DNA from: Hymenobacter busanensis
GTDB taxonomy: Bacteria > Bacteroidota > Bacteroidia > Cytophagales > Hymenobacteraceae
Direction: 5' to 3'
NCBI RefSeq assembly: GCF_008727865.1
Contig: NZ_VTWU01000007.1
Span: 186,001-250,000, forward strand
Length of the DNA stretch: 64,000 bases
Position 1 is the first letter of the stretch, and every line of letters starts with the position of its first letter. A model generated the notes under the pieces. The model was not told the origin of the DNA, did not search any database, and was given only the letters and a program-made list of their open reading frames with translations. The translations under genes and the position numbers were made by a program. Of the stretch, positions 24,535 to 33,400 are shown piece by piece.

Positions 24535-25752
24535 ATGAAGCGCATGACCTTTTTCGCCGCTGCCCTGATGGTATCAGGCCTTGCTAGCGCCCAAAACAAC
24601 ACCAGCACCCTTGACCAAACTGGCTCGGGCAATACTGCTACCGTGAGCCAGACATCCTTATCAATAGGCACCAATTCTGCCGTTGGGGTTCAGGCTGGTA
24701 ATGAAAACAACCTTACGCAAAGCCAGTTGGGCTATGTGAATACCCAAACCTCGCTTCAGGTGGGCAGCCACAATAGCACTGCGCAGACGCAGAGTGGGCG
24801 GGTAAACGCCCTCCAGGCAGCCGTGGTGGGTGACCACAACCAAGTTGTTCAGAAGCAAACGGGCGTTGGCAACGATGCCAGATCGGCAACGGCGGGCGAC
24901 TGGAACAAGGTGTCGCAAACGCAAAACGACTTGGGCCAGTTTGCTCGTGTACTACAGCAAGGCAATTCCAACGAGGCAACCCAACTGCAAGGACTGGGAA
25001 GTACGGGAGGCGGCAACGATGCCTATATTACCCAAACAGGCAACCACAACAAGGCCAGCCAGGATCAATACGGCGACCTGAACGAAGCCCGCATTGTGCA
25101 AGGCGACGGAATTCCGCTTGATGGCTACAATACCGCCACGCAAAAACAAACGGGCTACCAAAACAAAGCCATGGCCACCCAAATAGGAGCTACCAGCACG
25201 GCGTACCAGGAACAGCTAGACGGCATCTTGAACCGAGCCACCATCATGCAGCGCGGTGGCAACGACAACTGGGCCAGCCAGTCGCAGCGCCGGGTGAGCG
25301 AACTGAACCGTGAGAACATTGCCGATATCGAGCAAGTGGGCAACCGCAACCGGGCCGAGCAAACGCAGATTGGCGGCTACAACGCGTCGAATGCAGACCA
25401 ATACGGCAGCGACAACCGCTCCGTGCAAACCATTGGTATAGGCGGGTCCGACCGCAACACGGCAACAGTATTGCAGCGGGGCAACGGCAACTGGGCCGAG
25501 CAGACCATCATCAATGATGATAACCAAGCGACGATTGAACAGGAAGGCAATAACAGCCGTGCGCAACAGTACCAGAACGGCTACTACAACGTGGCCTACA
25601 TCGACCAGGACGGGGATGGGCATATGGCCCAACAAACGCAGATTGGTAACAGCAACAGTGCCAAAGTGTGGCAGGGACTGAGCGGCCAAACCAGCGTGAT
25701 TTCGCAAGAAGGTGACAGCAACATCGCCACAGTACACCAAGATCATCCGTAG
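24535..25752 (+). CDS. csgA: CsgA-like major curlin, long 11-residue repeat type (405 aa)
   Basis: The signal peptide (MKRMTFFAAALMVSGLASA) precedes a mature protein built of about 33 half-repeats with the pattern QxGxxNxAxxx, for example QTGNHNKASQD QYGDLNEARIV and QVGNRNRAEQT. E. coli CsgA has five 19-23-residue repeats, so this protein should form a fibre subunit with roughly three times as many rungs. Regularity is broken by a DGIPL loop near residue 190 and a GIGGS loop near residue 302, both at matching places in the next protein. The C-terminus VHQDHP is shared too. It is secreted through CsgG and assembles on the surface. Low in charged Arg compared with its paralogue. Confidence 0.93.
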   Translation: MKRMTFFAAALMVSGLASAQNNTSTLDQTGSGNTATVSQTSLSIGTNSAVGVQAGNENNLTQSQLGYVNTQTSLQVGSHNSTAQTQSGRVNALQAAVVGDHNQVVQKQTGVGNDARSATAGDWNKVSQTQNDLGQFARVLQQGNSNEATQLQGLGSTGGGNDAYITQTGNHNKASQDQYGDLNEARIVQGDGIPLDGYNTATQKQTGYQNKAMATQIGATSTAYQEQLDGILNRATIMQRGGNDNWASQSQRRVSELNRENIADIEQVGNRNRAEQTQIGGYNASNADQYGSDNRSVQTIGIGGSDRNTATVLQRGNGNWAEQTIINDDNQATIEQEGNNSRAQQYQNGYYNVAYIDQDGDGHMAQQTQIGNSNSAKVWQGLSGQTSVISQEGDSNIATVHQDHP

Positions 25753-25771
25753 GGCACGACGCGGATAGAAT

Positions 25772-25829
25772 AAACAGGCATGTAGCGCCCGGAGCACCGC
25801 ATTGCGCTCCGGGCGCTACATGCCTGTTT
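25772..25829 (+). terminator. Perfect 24-bp-stem hairpin after the first curlin gene, no T-run
   Basis: The left arm starts AAACAGGCATGTAGCGCC and the right arm is its exact complement, with a 10-base loop. Only TGTTTC follows the stem, so it may be an inefficient terminator, a bidirectional one (A-rich left side) or an mRNA-stabilising 3' structure. Confidence 0.65.
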
Positions 25830-26032
25830 CTGGCCTATGGCTTACCATACAGCCACTTTCTCGTGCTTATTGATGAAACATGTTCTGTAAATAAGTCAAT
25901 TTATTAGCGTAAGGTGCTGAGAAGTAGCGGTTTTGTTGGGATAAGCATGCCTAGAAAACAGTTGATAGGATTGTATTAATAAATATTCATGGAAATAATT
26001 TAACGATTCCTTTTTATAGTCATTTTCCTTTA

Positions 26033-26060
26033 TATATTTGTACTGTTCCTCCGGAGGGAA
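26033..26060 (+). promoter_or_regulatory. Promoter (TATATTTG) and leader hairpin of the second curlin gene
   Basis: TATATTTG (26033-26040) is a perfect TAnnTTTG -7 element; a T-run about 19 bp upstream may act as -33. Six bases downstream lies TTCCTCCGGAGGGAA (26046-26060), a near-perfect palindrome corresponding to the leader of the first curlin gene. Confidence 0.65.
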
Positions 26061-26102
26061 CCTCACTTCCCCATCTTTCTAACATCCAACCATCTGCTCC
26101 CC

Positions 26103-27215
26103 ATGAAAAAGTATTCATTCCTGGTTGCTGCTCTACTGGCCGCAGGATACGCCAACGCCCAAGAAAACACCAGCACTTTGACGCAAATCGGACCCGGTAA
26201 CAATGCCGATGTATCGCAGACTGGGTACCGAAATACCGCAGCCGGCGGTCAGTCCGGCATAGTAAATACACTGACCCAAAAGCAAGTGGGTCAATACAAC
26301 TCAGCAGGCTCGGTGCAGGTAGGTAACCTGAACACCGCTTCGCAAGACCAGCGCGGCCGCGAAAACGCTGCTTCGTTGCAAACCGTGGGCAACCTGAACG
26401 CGGCGTCCCAAACCCAGGAAGGCCGCAACAACGACGCCACTGGTACGCAGTTGGGCAACAGCAACTCCCTGCTGCAAGACCAGGATGGCCGTAACAACAC
26501 GGCTACCGCCACCCAGCGCAAAGACCGCAACATTGCCGAGCAACGCCAGACCGGCAACCGCAACGACGCCACCATCATCCAGGGTGATGGAATACCGCTC
26601 GACAGCGACAACAAAGCTTATCAGACCCAGCTCGGCGACCGAAACAGCGTGTATGCCAAGCAAATTGGTGGCCGCAACCGTTCGTACCAAGGCCAAACCG
26701 GCGACCGTAACGAAGGCTCGGTAACGCAAGAAGGCGGCAACGACAACTATGCTACCCAGATGCTGCGCGGCGACGACAACCGGGCTACGATTCACCAGAT
26801 CGGTAACCGTAACCGCGCTGAGCAAAGCGTAATTGGCGACCGGAACCGTTCGGTGGCCGACCAGAACGGCAGCGACAACGTGGCGTTGCAGAACATTGGC
26901 ATCCTGGGCTCGAACGATAACGTGGCTCGTGCCGAGCAAATGGGCAACCGCAACCGCGCCGAGCAAACCATTGTAGGCGACGACAACCGGGCCGTGTCCG
27001 AGCAGGACGGCAACGATAACCGCTCGTACCAATACCAGCAAGGCTCCCGCAACTTGGCGTATGCCGACCAAGACGGCGACGCGCATTTGGCCCGACAGAC
27101 CCAAATCGGCGACGACAACAGGGCGCAGGTATGGCAGGGCCTGAGCGGCCAGACCAGCATCATTTCGCAGGTGGGCGACAGCAATGTAGCTACTGTGCAC
27201 CAAGATCATCCGTAA
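26103..27215 (+). CDS. csgA: CsgA-like major curlin, second copy (370 aa)
   Basis: The signal peptide MKKYSFLVAALLAAGYANA is followed by about 31 QxGxxNxAxxx half-repeats, such as QVGNLNTASQD, QRGRENAASLQ and QMGNRNRAEQT. The unit is 11 residues (33 bp), with two strands forming one 22-residue rung. It shares the DGIPL and GILGS interruptions and the VHQDHP ending with the upstream paralogue, which points to duplication of an already long curlin gene. It is richer in Arg and Asp than the first copy, so the two may co-assemble with complementary surface charge (inference). It has its own promoter and is followed by two hairpins. Confidence 0.93.
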   Translation: MKKYSFLVAALLAAGYANAQENTSTLTQIGPGNNADVSQTGYRNTAAGGQSGIVNTLTQKQVGQYNSAGSVQVGNLNTASQDQRGRENAASLQTVGNLNAASQTQEGRNNDATGTQLGNSNSLLQDQDGRNNTATATQRKDRNIAEQRQTGNRNDATIIQGDGIPLDSDNKAYQTQLGDRNSVYAKQIGGRNRSYQGQTGDRNEGSVTQEGGNDNYATQMLRGDDNRATIHQIGNRNRAEQSVIGDRNRSVADQNGSDNVALQNIGILGSNDNVARAEQMGNRNRAEQTIVGDDNRAVSEQDGNDNRSYQYQQGSRNLAYADQDGDAHLARQTQIGDDNRAQVWQGLSGQTSIISQVGDSNVATVHQDHP

Positions 27216-27279
27216 GGGCGACGCCCTTAGCGCAGGTACCAGCTCCTGTATGCCACCTCTTGGCATACGGGGGCTGGTA
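27213..27279 (+). terminator. Two hairpins after the second curlin gene
   Basis: TAAGGGCG-A-CGCCCTTA (27213-27229) includes the stop codon itself. A second stem (27237-27279, arms ACCAGCTCCTGTATGCCA and TGGCATACGGGGGCTGGT with a few mismatches) follows. Neither has a strong T-run; they may limit read-through into the csgB-like gene or stabilise the curlin mRNA. Confidence 0.55.
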
Positions 27280-27401
27280 AGTCGCTAAAGTGCAACACCG
27301 ATACTTATTGTACTATTTTTATAATTATTTTCATAAATAATATAATTATGTATATTGCTAGGGCGTAATAAGTCTTCAGTTTAAGCAAATAAAAACCTCC
27401 T

Positions 27402-27986
27402 ATGAAAAAGCTGGTTCTAATCGTGTTTTGCTTGATTAGCTGGACAATAACAGCGAATGCCCAACAGCGGGAATCCAACGACTCCCAGCGGGCCGAGCAG
27501 GCTCTGGCCGAGCAGTTGGGCCCCGAGCGGCTGCCCCTGGACGTGCTAACTGCACTTTCTGATGCTAACCGCGCCATCCTGGTGCAGGAGGGCAATCAGA
27601 ACGCTGCCTCTATTCAGCAAATGAGAACGAGCGGAGCTTCGCTGGGCAACTTGGTAAATCTGGTGCAAGTAGGGAGCGGCAATGCCGCCACCATCGAACA
27701 GGCCGGAGCGGCCACCCGTACCTCGGTGGAACAATACGGCACCAACAACTGGGTCGAATCCGACATCAACGGCCTGAATACCGAGTCCCAGATTCGGCAA
27801 ACGGGCGCCAACAACCGCGTCGAGCAGGATTTGGACGTCGACAACCGCCGTTATACCGTCGAGCAGACCGGGCGCAACAACCAATTGATTCAGCGAGAAA
27901 ACGGCACTACTACGCCGGGCTACGAAGTGCAAATGCGCGGAAACGGCATTCGCATCATCATTGAGCAGGGACGCGTGCTGCCGTAG
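27402..27986 (+). CDS. csgB: CsgB-like minor curlin/nucleator (194 aa)
   Basis: The signal peptide MKKLVLIVFCLISWTITANA precedes a short acidic region and then about five degenerate curlin repeats: ILVQEGNQNAASIQQ, LVQVGSGNAATIEQ, VEQYGTNNWVESD, IRQTGANNRVEQD and VEQTGRNNQLIQR. The C-terminus (GNGIRIIIEQGRVLP) diverges, as in CsgB where the last repeat anchors the nucleator. Length and position (with the major curlins, before the accessory genes) support a nucleator role; this is family-based inference. Expression might be independent, since an AT-rich TATATTGC-containing spacer precedes it. Confidence 0.85.
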   Translation: MKKLVLIVFCLISWTITANAQQRESNDSQRAEQALAEQLGPERLPLDVLTALSDANRAILVQEGNQNAASIQQMRTSGASLGNLVNLVQVGSGNAATIEQAGAATRTSVEQYGTNNWVESDINGLNTESQIRQTGANNRVEQDLDVDNRRYTVEQTGRNNQLIQRENGTTTPGYEVQMRGNGIRIIIEQGRVLP

Positions 27987-28038
27987 CCTTCCCCTGCACC
28001 ACTGAAACCCTGTTGCAGGCGCTCTAACCTTACCAATC

Positions 28039-28404
28039 ATGTTTCACATTCCCTTTTTGCTTGTGCTGCTTGCCGCCACCGATTCGTCAACGCCCGTTTG
28101 CCACGCACGGCTGGAGTTAATCCAGACTGGCCTCAACCTAACCATTGCCGGCCATTGCCAGAACGCTACCAACCAAGCGGCGCATTTGCGTTATGAATTG
28201 CTGACCGAAAAACGCGGCCGTAGCGGCTCGTCACGCAACGCGCAGTCGGGTGGGGTAGAGGTAGCGCCCGGCCAGGACGTCGTCCTCTCACGCACGACCA
28301 TCAACCTCGACCCCAGAGACTTTTATCGCGTGCACTTGCGGCTGCTCGATGCCCAAGGCACCGTTGTAGCCGCCGATTCGGTCGTGCACCAACCGGCGCG
28401 TTAG
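28039..28404 (+). CDS. csgH: CsgH-like curli chaperone (121 aa)
   Basis: CsgH (known from Alphaproteobacteria) and CsgC (E. coli) are small periplasmic Ig-fold proteins that block premature curlin aggregation. Here a short signal (MFHIPFLLVLLAATDSS) leads to a single beta domain with the CsgH pattern: LNLTIAGHCQNATNQAAHL, YELLTEKRGRSGSSRNAQSG, then GQDVVLSRTTINLDP, YRVHLRLLDAQGTVVA. The RxGRSGSSxxxQSG loop is the most characteristic part. Two Cys (HARLE-preceding Cys and GHC) could form a disulphide. It lies 52 bp after the CsgB-like gene. The assignment comes from motif memory and position, not alignment. Confidence 0.78.
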   Translation: MFHIPFLLVLLAATDSSTPVCHARLELIQTGLNLTIAGHCQNATNQAAHLRYELLTEKRGRSGSSRNAQSGGVEVAPGQDVVLSRTTINLDPRDFYRVHLRLLDAQGTVVAADSVVHQPAR

Positions 28405-28496
28405 CCCGGCGTCACGCCCCATCGGTTCCGTCCCAACACGCCATTCGGTCGCCACGCCGACAGCGCTGTTTTCTTCACCTCCATTTCCTCCACCAC

Positions 28497-30002
28497 ATGA
28501 GTGCTCGTACCATTCGCGTTGTTGCGGCTTGGCTGCTATGGCTCACCCTGGGCAGCAGCTTGGTTGCCTGCGAAGAAACAACCGTGGAACCGGTGCAATA
28601 CGGCGCCATCGAAGGCATCGTGCGCGATGCCCGCACCAACCAGCCGTTGGCCAACGTCATCATTACCACCACGCCGGCCACTACCTCGTTTACTACGGAC
28701 GGCGAAGGAAAATTCTCGCTTCCGAACCTGGTTACGGGCAAGTATGCTTTGGCCGCAAAAAAAGCCGAATACAAAACCGAAACGGTAAACCTGACCGTGG
28801 AGGCTGGACCCGCCACTCCGGTTATCCTTGCTCTCGACAAAGCCGGCGCCAACACGCGACCCACCGCCCCGGTGCGGTTCGAGCCGGCCAATGCCGCGGT
28901 AGAACTCCCCACGACCGTTACGCTGCGTTGGCGGGCCACCGACGCCGATAAAAACGACTCGCTTCGTTACGATGTAGTGCTGTACACTGGTAGCTCCACC
29001 GCCAAGCGTGTGGTGCTAGCCAATAGCCGCGACACGACCATCGTCGTGGGCGACTTGAGCTACGGCACTACCTATTTCTGGCAAGTGAGCGTGCGGGACA
29101 AAGCCGGCGAAACCGCTTACGGGGATGTTTGGAGCTTTCAAACCAAGGCCTTTCCCACTTTGCGCTACGTATTCGCCCGCACCGATAACGGCAACACCGA
29201 CATCTTCGCCGCCGATGGGCAGGCCAACGGTACCATCATGCGTTTGACCTCGGGTGCCACCTCCGAAACGGCCCCGCAACTGAGCCCAACGCGCGACCGG
29301 ATTGCATACACCAGCAACGCGACGGGGCAATACCAACTGTATACCATGAACCGCGATGGTTCGGACACCCGCCGGGTTACCATGATTTCCGTCGACGGAT
29401 ACTACAGTGGCGGGCAAGGGTTCTGTTGGTCGCCCGACGGCAGCCAGCTTCTCTACACCCACTACGACAAGCTCTACCGCATCAACCGCGACGGCACCGG
29501 TCTTGTGCAGTTGGCAACGGCGCCTGCGGGCCGGCACTTCAGGGAAATGGATTGGACGGTGTTTGGCAATAAGATAGTCGTGCAGACCATTGGGGCCAAC
29601 GTCTTCGACGCGGAAGTATACACCCTGAACGCTGATGGCACCGAGCTGACGCTGCTGCTGGCCAATCAGACCGGGCGTCTCGATTCGCCGGGCTTCAGCG
29701 CCGATGGCCGCCAAGTAGTTTACTCCCGCGACGTATCCGGCATCGACGACGCCACAGGCCGTCAGCTAAATGCCCACATTTTCCTGCAAAAACTTGACGG
29801 CAGCGGGTTAATTGACCTTTCCAGCCAAAAAGCCGCCGGCACCAACGACATTCAGCCGCGCTTTTCACCCGATGGAGCGAAAATCATCTTTGTAAATGTA
29901 GCCAACGACGGCCAGTCACCGCCTGAAATATGGACAATGGATTTGGAAGGCCGGAACCGCACCAAGTTATTCCAGAACGCCACGTTGCCTGATTGGAAGT
30001 AG
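28497..30002 (+). CDS. Lipoprotein with CarboxypepD_reg, FnIII-like and beta-propeller (PD40) regions (501 aa)
   Basis: The signal ends in a lipobox (GSSLVACEE, Cys 25). Residues about 38-110 form a carboxypeptidase-like regulatory domain (EGIVRDARTNQPLANVIITT, DGEGKFSLPNLVTGKYALAA). Residues 125-215 are FnIII-like (TLRWRATDADKNDSLRYDVV, TTYFWQVSVRDKAG). Residues 225-500 carry PD40/TolB-type repeats (APQLSPTRDRIAYTSN, FCWSPDGSQLLYTHYD, QPRFSPDGAKIIFVNV). It closes the curli cluster 92 bp after csgH and ends at a strong terminator, so it is probably part of the same unit. A fibre-anchoring or export-accessory role is inferred from position only. Confidence 0.85.
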   Translation: MSARTIRVVAAWLLWLTLGSSLVACEETTVEPVQYGAIEGIVRDARTNQPLANVIITTTPATTSFTTDGEGKFSLPNLVTGKYALAAKKAEYKTETVNLTVEAGPATPVILALDKAGANTRPTAPVRFEPANAAVELPTTVTLRWRATDADKNDSLRYDVVLYTGSSTAKRVVLANSRDTTIVVGDLSYGTTYFWQVSVRDKAGETAYGDVWSFQTKAFPTLRYVFARTDNGNTDIFAADGQANGTIMRLTSGATSETAPQLSPTRDRIAYTSNATGQYQLYTMNRDGSDTRRVTMISVDGYYSGGQGFCWSPDGSQLLYTHYDKLYRINRDGTGLVQLATAPAGRHFREMDWTVFGNKIVVQTIGANVFDAEVYTLNADGTELTLLLANQTGRLDSPGFSADGRQVVYSRDVSGIDDATGRQLNAHIFLQKLDGSGLIDLSSQKAAGTNDIQPRFSPDGAKIIFVNVANDGQSPPEIWTMDLEGRNRTKLFQNATLPDWK

Positions 30003-30027
30003 AAACTAATCCGCCTACAATATGCTC

Positions 30028-30060
30028 AAAGCCGCCCCTTCAGGGGCGGCTTTTATTTTT
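30028..30060 (+). terminator. Terminator closing the curli locus
   Basis: AAGCCGCCCC pairs with GGGGCGGCTT around TTCA and is followed by TTATTTTT. It lies 25 bp after the lipoprotein stop codon. Confidence 0.9.
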
Positions 30061-30492
30061 TAAGATTCTTTCGACTGGTTTCGAACCTTCAAACGAGTAA
30101 AAGCATTGTGCGAGCCAGCCGCTTCAGCTTTACTCAAAGGGAAACCCAATGGGCGTTTTTACAAAATTTCCCTGCAAATTTGTGGGCACAAACAAAGTAT
30201 AAATTCATATGAATATTATAATTCACAACTGTTCTGGATACATAAGACGTCACGTATGTAGCAATAACCTAAGTGTTTTTACTTTTGTATAGAGAAAGTT
30301 AGCGCTTCTGGCACGAAATATGAAGAATGAGTGCGTTCAGCGAAGTTGAAGCGGTGCTGTTTGCTCTAAAAAAATTGCAACAATAAATGCAGCATACAAC
30401 CATCCTTTTTTCGACTCTTGCGTAATCACACCCGACACGGCAAGCTGAACGCTTCCTGCTTTTCTCCTTTGTAACCATTCCTCACTCCAAAT
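30061..30492. other. AT-rich intergenic region with a probable promoter and long leader
   Basis: The 432 bp are AT-rich. TACTTTTG at 30280-30287 is a perfect TAnnTTTG element. If used, the following mRNA would have a leader of about 200 nt, unusually long here. No riboswitch core or small ORF is recognised in it. Confidence 0.5.
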
Positions 30493-33400
30493 ATGAAAAA
30501 CGCTTACAAAATCGCTCCGCGACAGGCCGGTTGGTCTCGTTTGTGCGCGATGCTGGCCATCTTCTTGCTGTTGCCCTTCGGCACGTGGGCACAGCGCTTC
30601 ACCGAAACCATGGGCACGACGGCTACCGAAGGCCAGTCCCCCGCTAACTACGACGCGCAAGGTGGTTTCGACAACGACGCCTTCGCCTTCACTGGTAGCG
30701 CAGATATGTCGGTAACGAATCCGTCGCCGGGTTCGGGCAGCGTAAACGTGGTATTCAACCCCACGTTCAACAACGCTACGCCGCCAGCGGCTACTAATAC
30801 GTTATTTAGTATTACGGACATCAACGCCGCAACCATTACCAACGCGCAGGTGACGTTCCGCTTGTACCAGCCTGCTGGTGCGCCTACTCCAGGTGCAGTC
30901 AACGGTCCGTTCCGTTTGCAGTACGGTACTTCAACTGACGGCACTACGTACGCATATACCTCCTTGGCTTACACCTTCACCGGTGGTACGGTAGATGCTA
31001 GCGGTGGCCGGTGGGGAACTGCAGTGGCAAGCTTGCCGGCTGGCTTCTCTACTCAATTCGCGGCTATCCGTTTTCTGCGCACGGCGGCTTCCGCTCCGGC
31101 TACTGCCACGGCATTCAACGTGTACCGCGTGGATGATGTGGTGTTGAGCGGCACGGTTCCGGCGAACATCACCGTCAACCCCGATCAGCGTATTTTCCCG
31201 AACACGGAAGTAAACCAAGTTTCGAGCACCCTCTCGACTACTGTTTCGGCTCAAGGGCTGACTCAGAACTTGGTAATTACTGCTCCGGCTGGCTTCCAGA
31301 TTCGCACCGGTGCCAATGCATTCGGTACGACGGTAACCCTGACGCCGACGGCCGACGGTACCATCAACGCAACGCAACTGGATATTCGGTTTGCCCCGAC
31401 GGCTGTTGCTAACTACAACGACTTCATTTCGCTGGTAAGCGCAGGTGCTACCACCAGAAACGTACAGGTTGTTGGTCAAGGAACGGCTGCTCAGCCGGTA
31501 TTGCAAACCTCAGCCAGTTCGTTGCCTGATTTTGGTAATGTTCAGGTAGGCGCGGCCTCGTCGCCGCAGTCGTTTACCGTAAGTGGCCAGAACCTGGGCA
31601 CCAACAACATCACGGTTTCGGCTCCCACGGGCTTCCAGATTCGGACGGGCGCCAATGCCTTCTCGAACGGGCCTATTACGATTGCTCCCACGAACGGCAC
31701 GGTTTCGAACGTGCAGGTTGACGTGCGTTTCGTGCCGGTAGCTACGGGTGCTACCTCGGGTAACGTTCAAGTAGCTACATCGGGTGCTACCACCCGCAAT
31801 GTGTTTGTGAGCGGTACCGGCACCCCGGCTCCTACGGGGCCCAACATTACCGCCAACCCTACTACGCTTAATTTCGGTACTGTTACCAACAGCGGTTCGT
31901 CGCAAACGTTGACTTTCACGGCTTCGGGCACCAACCTGCAAGATCCGTTGGTGTTGACGCCTTCGGCTAACGTACAGATCCGGAACGCTTCGGCCGGTGG
32001 TGCTTTCACCAGCTCCCCGATTTCGCTCACGCCGAATGGTTCGGGCTTCGTAGGTGCTACCACCATCGAAGTTCAGCTGATTGCTACGGTTCCGTCGCCT
32101 TCCTTCTCGGGCTCGGTTACTCTGACCAGCACCAACGCCCCGACGCAGACGGTTTCTATCACGGCCAGCAACCCCTCAAACCAAACGTCGGATATCACGG
32201 TCAGCGGTGCGCTGCTGCGTGAGTTCAGCACGTCGCCGGGTGTTCCTTCGGCTGTACAGTCGTTCAACATCTCGGCTACCAACCTGCTGCAAGACCTGAC
32301 CCTGCAGGCTCCCCAGTACTACCAGATTGCTTTGTCGCCGACGGGTTTCCCGGCTTCGGCTACCGGCAACACCATTGTACTGCCCCGCATCGGTGGTACC
32401 GGCTCAACGGCTGGTGACGTAGCCTTCACGACCATCTACGTTCGTTACTTCCCGCCCACGGCTCAGATTGACCGCGGTGTGTTCCTTACCGCTTCGAGCG
32501 CTCCGGCCCGCACTCAGTTTGTGTCGCTGAACGGCTCGAGCGCCCCGGAAATCGAACTGCGCGACCCGTTTGTGCAGGTTCGTAACCAGGTAAAAGGTAC
32601 GGTTTCGGGTCCGCAGGCTCAGTCGCTGCGCATCCGCGGTGCCCGTCTGTCGTCTACGGTGACCGTGCGTGTACCGAACGACGCTATTTCGCCGCTGAAT
32701 CCCTCGGGCACGCCGCAGTTCCAGATTTCGACGAGCCCCACCGGTCCCTTCGGCTACAGCGTAACCATTACGCCGAACCCGACCAACGACAGCATCACGA
32801 GCGACACGCGTTTGTACATCCGCTACGCGCCGACTCGTGTGGGTCTGGCCGCTGCCGACTTGACGTTTGAAAGCTCGAACTTCAACAACGGCACGCCTTT
32901 CTCGTTGAACCCGAACAGCACGGTACGCGGCAACTCCATCGACGTGGAGCCCACGGTACAGTCGCAGGCTACGGTACAGTTCTCGGCCGACCGTACCAGC
33001 GCCCTGATTACCTTCCTGATTCCAGGTAACCCCGAAGCTAGCGGCTACGGTGAGAACCGCCTAGTAATTGCCAGCACCACTCGTCAAGCTCTCGACCAAG
33101 CTGCTGACTTCCCGCAGGACGGTGTGCCTTACGACTCGGGTAACGAGCGTTACGGCTTCGGTTCGCAGATCAACGGCAACTTTGTAGTGTTTGCCGGTAG
33201 CGCCGGCCAGGTGACGGTTACCAACCTGAACCCGAACCTGAACTACTACTTCTTCGGTTTCGAGTACAACAACGACCAGGTGCAGGCTGCTGAGAACTAC
33301 AAGGTGCCGAACCTGCCGCTGATTCAGCCCCCGCTGCCGGTTAACCTGGTGTCGTTCGTAGCCAAGGCCAACAAAGGCCGCGTGTACCTCGACTGGGTAA

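Larger units (their letters stand above)
25753..26102. other. Spacer between the two curlin genes
   Basis: The 350 bp hold a long perfect hairpin (25772-25829), then about 200 bp of AT-rich DNA, then a perfect -7 box and a leader hairpin for the second curlin gene. No additional ORF or RNA gene is recognised. Confidence 0.6.
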
